Source: Combretum micranthum (lineage: Eukaryota > Streptophyta > Magnoliopsida > Myrtales > Combretaceae). Taken from it: a DNA stretch of 64,000 bases. The notes under the pieces are model-generated. The model saw only the letters and a list, made by a program, of their open reading frames with translations. It searched no databases and had not been told where the DNA came from. The stretch spans positions 806,001 to 870,000 of the forward strand of contig JAMXBD010000204.1 in assembly GCA_024138025.1 (NCBI GenBank), written 5' to 3'. The position numbers and the translations under genes are program-made. Shown here one piece after another: positions 59,901 through 64,000 of this stretch. Positions within the stretch are counted from its first letter, which is position 1, and each line of letters opens with the position of its first letter.

Positions 59901-60549
59901 AAACAACCACTAAATAAATGAGAGAAAAATTGAAGTATATGGTCATATGGGCCTGAAACACCTAACCTTGAATGGAGAGCGTAAATCCATTCAACAAAGA
60001 CTCCTAGAAAGTCTTATGTATTGTATGCTCACGTGCTTGTGCATTTCATATGATTGTTTAATATAACTTGCTTGCCTCATTGTTGGATTGAGTATTTAAT
60101 TTTAGAAGTGAAGCTCACTAAGCTAGCATAGCCTATACCCCCTTAGCTTCTTTTTGATGTAGTTCCCGTACCTATGGTTGCATCCCCGAATTTAGCCAAA
60201 TCGGGTAATACAAAGTTACGAGTTTTCCTTAGAAGTTTATGATTAGCTTTGTATAGACTTTCATAGGAAACCTTCACTTGGGTTGTTATTAAAAACTAAT
60301 ATCTAGACTTATTATTTTGTGGGGGAATGCCCCTTAATATTTTTTAAATGATCCTGAGATATCTATAGTTTGTATTTTTATACTTATTATATTAAGTTAA
60401 ACTATCTATCTCTAACTGCATATGTATTCTATTGTCGTAAGGGGCTTTGCATCTAATACAAGACTTTTGAATGACTGTGGTAGTGATTCCTAAGTCTCGT
60501 TTAGCATGTGGTGAACTGTTACGTTTATGGTATCCTTTGAGGCGTGACA
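56908..60549 (+). mobile_element. Large gypsy-type solo LTR with perfect target duplication
   Basis: It begins TGTAAGCCCTCG and ends gaggcgtgaca, flanked by atcat on both sides (56903-56907 and 60550-60554). Length 3642 bp. The start corresponds to those at 5593 (minus) and 25770, and the tail to 756 and 32272. The segment 58200-59000 has long A/T-rich paragraphs with repeated phrases such as 'ttaggaagtaggtttgat' and 'ttagataatagatgtaat'. No primer site or coding sequence follows, so it is a solo LTR. Confidence 0.85.
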
Positions 60550-61434
60550 ATCATTGCTTCTACTTCATTATCTACTCAAGTTACACACAAGTGAAGCTTA
60601 AAGAAGGCTATACCCTTTCTTGTGCCTCATACCCAGGCCTTGGCCTTGCCTACGCTTAGGGCCACTCCTTTAGCCAAGACTCTATCTGGTAGTTGCATCA
60701 ATTTCTGTTATTTTCCTTTTTTTTTATTTCATTAATTTAGTTTTGTGATTGACCATTTTATTCTTGCCCTAGTCATGTAATATAAAAGGGATTTATTATC
60801 CATTATTTGAACCACTATTATCAACTTTGAATCATTTAATACAATTGAGAGTATTGCCAAGTTTCCTTTTCTTTTGGTTTTTGTGATTGATTGAAAAACC
60901 TATCAAACATTTGTCATATCAATTGATCAAAATGACTATTTCAATCTTTTCTTGGTGCATCATTACCTAAAAGCAGATTGTTCACATATTTTATTTTTAG
61001 TTATCATTAAACCCATAAAATGATAAACACCAAAAATACATTGTTGTGATAGGCTAATTGAGAGAATTCTTGTGATCGATCAATATACAAAATCTAATCA
61101 TTATCACCTTGGTGTCAGATCTTAAGGTTGCAATGACAACCTCAATCTTAGGGTTAACCTCAAAATTGGGTTGCAATGACAATTGAGAGACATGGATTGA
61201 CCAGCAATAAATTGGTAAGATTTAATTTCATATATTGTTAAATCTAGCGTGAATATACAAGGATATCTAGGACTTTGTGGTTTTTCTTTTTCTTTTTCTT
61301 TTTTTTTTTTTTGAGATCTAAGGTGTTGTTTAAGAATACAATGATTGTGGAGAATTATAGTTGTTATTCCATAAATCATTGATTTATCACTAGTAAGATA
61401 AAACAACTATGAAATAGTATTTCAAGGCCGAAGG
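60550..61434. other. Gene-free spacer
   Basis: Low-complexity T-rich patches and a C/T-run near 61280-61312. One phrase (caggccttggccttgcc, about 60632) is a partial palindrome. No feature recognised. Confidence 0.45.
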
Positions 61435-63151
61435 TGATAAAGTCATATTTCATACACTTTTCATGAAATAAATGATGATTAATTATTACTGATTTTATAG
61501 AAATCTAAGGAAATGATACTTAATTGTGATTTATTTTAATATTTTAGGACAAGAAGGACTTAGATTGCAAATTTACAAAAAATCGAAGAAGTTTTGTGCA
61601 ATTTTGGAAAAGGAAACAAAGTATACCAACCTTCAAAGTAATCACATTGCCAGCTTAGGAGCAAAATTTCACCAGCATATGAAAATTCAACGAACATCGG
61701 CAATTCTTGGATCTACACCATCAGCTTTGAGCCTGCGCTGCTTGTGAACAGATCGCAATTTTTTAACACTAGCATCAACACAGTCGGCCTTAAAACAAAA
61801 TCCATCGCCTTTCACAATTTTGATCCTACGCCGACAATATGAAACCTTACATCACTGGTGTTAAAGTGGTGTTGATCATCCACAACTTGTAATTCTTTAA
61901 CACCGACGTTACACGATTAGTGCTCAAACGGTGTAGACTTGAACACCGTCCCTACACCAACGGCATTGAAAGTATAACTACCAGTGTACTTTGCAACTTT
62001 TGAAATTCATTAATTTTTGCTTATAAATTCCTAGGGTTTCTTCACTTTGGAACACATTAAATTTTCCTTAGTTCCATTAGATCTATAGTAGATATTAGAG
62101 ATCCTAGAATAGTTTTGTTAAAGAGTTGTTTTGGATTCAAATTGCTTGTCAATTGAAGCCTTTTAATCAATAATCAATTGAAGATTGGATTAAAGAATTT
62201 GTTTAAAGTTTTTGTTGCAGAGATCTTTGTTATTGAAATTGGTGACTTCTGATTCTTATTTTTTATGCTATTTCAATTGTTGCTTGTGATTGTAATGATG
62301 AATACTTTTGTTGTAATGACTCTGATCTGTTATTTTTTGGTTTAATCCATGAGTTTCTAAGTTTTTATTGTGGGAATATGATGAAGCCCTAGGATAGCTA
62401 ATATGATTATTGTAATCTTGTTATAGAACTATTAGATTTGTGGAATATTCATGTTGTAATTCCAACTATAAATCTTGTTTCTTATTAAACTAAGTTTATA
62501 GGAAACTTGATAACTCGGAAGGGAAATTAGGGTTCATAGGAATTCTTAAATCTAAGTTAATTTACAATTTCTGAAGCGACATGATTTAATCTGATTTAGA
62601 AATTATCCATTGAGATTAATGCAATGTTTTAAATTAGTTTCTTACTTAGAAATTAGGAGAAATTAGTTTAGGGCATTAGACAATTATAGAATTGGAATAT
62701 TTGTAATTGTAATTTTAAATCCATTGTTAATTTGTATAGTGGAAGCTAATAGGTTAATTGGTGGTCTTAAAGGATTTTGAAACTGGTGAAAGGATTAATA
62801 TCCTTGATAATTTCATATGAATATCCACAAAGCTAATTGTTATTATAACAAGATAACAATTTGATTAGTGAAACTATGGTAGATTTTGTCTTTTCCACAT
62901 TCAATTAATATATCTTTCTTAAAAACACTCTCTTTGCTCTCATTGATAGTTATAATCTAGGTTAGTAGTAGTTAATTAGTTAATCATCTTAATTTTGATT
63001 GCCTGGACAATAGTAGAATCTAATAATTGTTTAGCACTTAAGTAATCCTTGTGGGAACGATACTCTGCTCATCATTATATTACTTGATCTGACCCAGTAT
63101 ACTTGCCAGAAGAATTCGCTTAATTTTTTTATATACGTTTGTAGCAGATCA
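61435..63151 (+). mobile_element. 5' LTR of a second Athila-like element
   Basis: It begins TGATAAAGTCATATTTC and ends gtagcagatca, directly before the primer-binding site. Length 1717 bp, close to the minus-strand LTR at 7512-9253. Shared blocks are 'gatacttaat' near the start and 'aggacaagaaggactta' soon after. The region 61716-61990 holds a motif array built on acaccg/cggtgt. Confidence 0.75.
61716..61990. repeat. Array of ACACCG/CGGTGT motifs within the LTR
   Basis: Copies in both directions occur near 61716 (acaccatcag), 61765 (aacactagca), 61779 (acacagtcgg), 61826 (ctacgccgac), 61851 (cactggtgtt), 61864 (agtggtgttg), 61899 (acaccgacgt), 61927 (acggtgtaga), 61941 (acaccgtccc), 61953 (acaccaacgg) and 61981 (ccagtgtact). 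Spacing is less regular than in the LTRs at 8661 and 9425, although steps of 49-54 recur. Confidence 0.55.
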
Positions 63152-63157
63152 AGTTTT

Positions 63158-63175
63158 TGGCACCGTTGCTAAGGA
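63158..63175 (+). other. Primer-binding site of the second Athila-like element
   Basis: tttttggcaccgttgctaagga follows the LTR end, the Athila/Tat signature also seen at 7492-7505 on the other strand. It shows this LTR is the 5' one and that the element continues beyond the window. Confidence 0.8.
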
Positions 63176-63266
63176 TTATCTTAATATTAGACTACCTTTA
63201 GTTCTATTATTACTTTGGGCACATTTCACAAACTTGGTTGTTTTCTTTTCTCTTTGCAGGTAATAT

Positions 63267-64000
63267 ATGCACAAGAGTAGCAGTGCTAAACTTCTACCAT
63301 TTGACCCTAAAATTGAGCATACTTTGCATCGTTTGAGAAGAGAAAATAAAAGAGAAGAAGAAGAAGTGCAAGAAATGGCAGAAAGCAAAGATCAAAATAA
63401 TGAAAACAACAACAATCAAATACAAGTTGCTCCTACCAAAGCACTTCGGGATTATACAATTCCCACTATTATGGGATCTATAATCAAAAGGCCAGCTATT
63501 CAAGCCAACAATTTTGAACTTAAACCATCACTTATTTAGATGATTGAATCACATCGGTTTGGAGGATACCCTAATGAGACTCCTGATGAATATTTAGCAA
63601 AATTCCTCCAATACTGCAATACTGTGAAGCTAAATGGTATTATTGATGACGCCATTAGATTGCAGCTTTTTTCCCTTTCTCTCAAGGATAAAGCTCTAGC
63701 CTAGTTCAATTCTCAAACATTGAAACCCATCACTTCGTGGGCTAATCTCACTGCAAAATTCCTAAAAAGATTTTTTCCACCTACCAAAACTGCAAGGCTG
63801 AGAAATGAGATTACAAATTTCACCAAATTTCCTAGTGAATCATTATACGAGGCATAGGAAAGATTCAAGGAGGCAATCAAAAAATGCCCACATCATGGAT
63901 TGCCAGACAATCTTCTAATTGAAAACTTTTACCTCAGTCTAGATGAGACTTTAAGGTCTTTAGTAGATGCTGCATCTAGAGGTTCACTAATGGGTAAAAG
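63267..64000 (+). pseudogene. Athila-like gag, truncated by the window edge
   Basis: The open frame from 63267 starts MHKSSSAK and contains 'PFDPKIEHTLHRLRRE', an N-terminal signature of Athila/Tat gag. A Glu/Asn-rich stretch follows, then 'LRDYTIP' and 'NFELKPSLI'. A stop at 63538 is followed by the gag core in the same frame: 'FGGYPNETPDEYLAKFLQYC', 'LFSLSLKDKALA', 'FLKRFFPPTKT', 'ERFKEAIKKCPHHGLPDN' and 'LVDAASRGSL'. Further stops at 63702 and 63855 (both TAG from CAG or CGA-like codons) show decay. The gag is more complete than the copy at 5594-7235 and the two are clearly homologous. Confidence 0.85.

Overview
The window is from a plant nuclear genome, probably a eudicot. It is very AT-rich and has two spliced plant genes far apart in a sea of decayed transposable elements. 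The two host genes are a phytosulfokine (PSK) precursor on the + strand (11693-12455) and a BSD-domain protein on the - strand (43964-50064). I could not identify the species.

Layout. 1-10156 is a pile of LTR retrotransposon pieces: the end of one large LTR (1-756), a 4.27 kb large LTR with its primer-binding site (1329-5593, -), an Athila-like gag relic with its LTR (5594-9253, -) and further LTR fragments (9254-10156). A hAT-type MITE (10664-11230) lies just upstream of the PSK gene. 12530-22400 has no recognisable gene. It holds a candidate element with about 90 bp inverted ends (17921-20461), a candidate Helitron (20611-22375) and two tandem repeat blocks. 23030-23530 is a LINE ORF1 relic, followed by a probable SIRE-like LTR. 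24853-38525 is one Tnt1-like copia element opened by later insertions. A large gypsy-type solo LTR sits in its gag (25770-32272), and that LTR is itself split by a small gag-protease gypsy element (27173-29810). Another solo LTR (36729-38410) sits in the copia 3' LTR. Target-site duplications support every one of these joins. 39260-40660 is a LINE ORF2 relic, and 41931-42624 a hAT-like MITE carrying a SINE.

The BSD gene fills 43964-50064, with a MITE in its long second intron. A Mutator-like element (50411-54973, matching inverted ends) starts about 350 bp upstream of its start codon and carries both a broken MuDR transposase and a broken plant mobile domain (PMD) ORF. A 3.64 kb solo LTR with a perfect target duplication lies at 56908-60549. 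The window ends inside an Athila-like element (LTR 61435-63151, gag from 63267 to the edge).

The most unusual signal is inside the LTRs. Several of them carry arrays of short, self-complementary motifs repeated every 50-63 bp, and the motif differs from one LTR to the next. The second is the MULE that carries transposase and PMD remnants between one pair of inverted ends. No evidence was seen for tRNA or rRNA genes, CRISPR arrays or bacterial-type operons. Boundaries and families were read by eye; no alignment or search was run.
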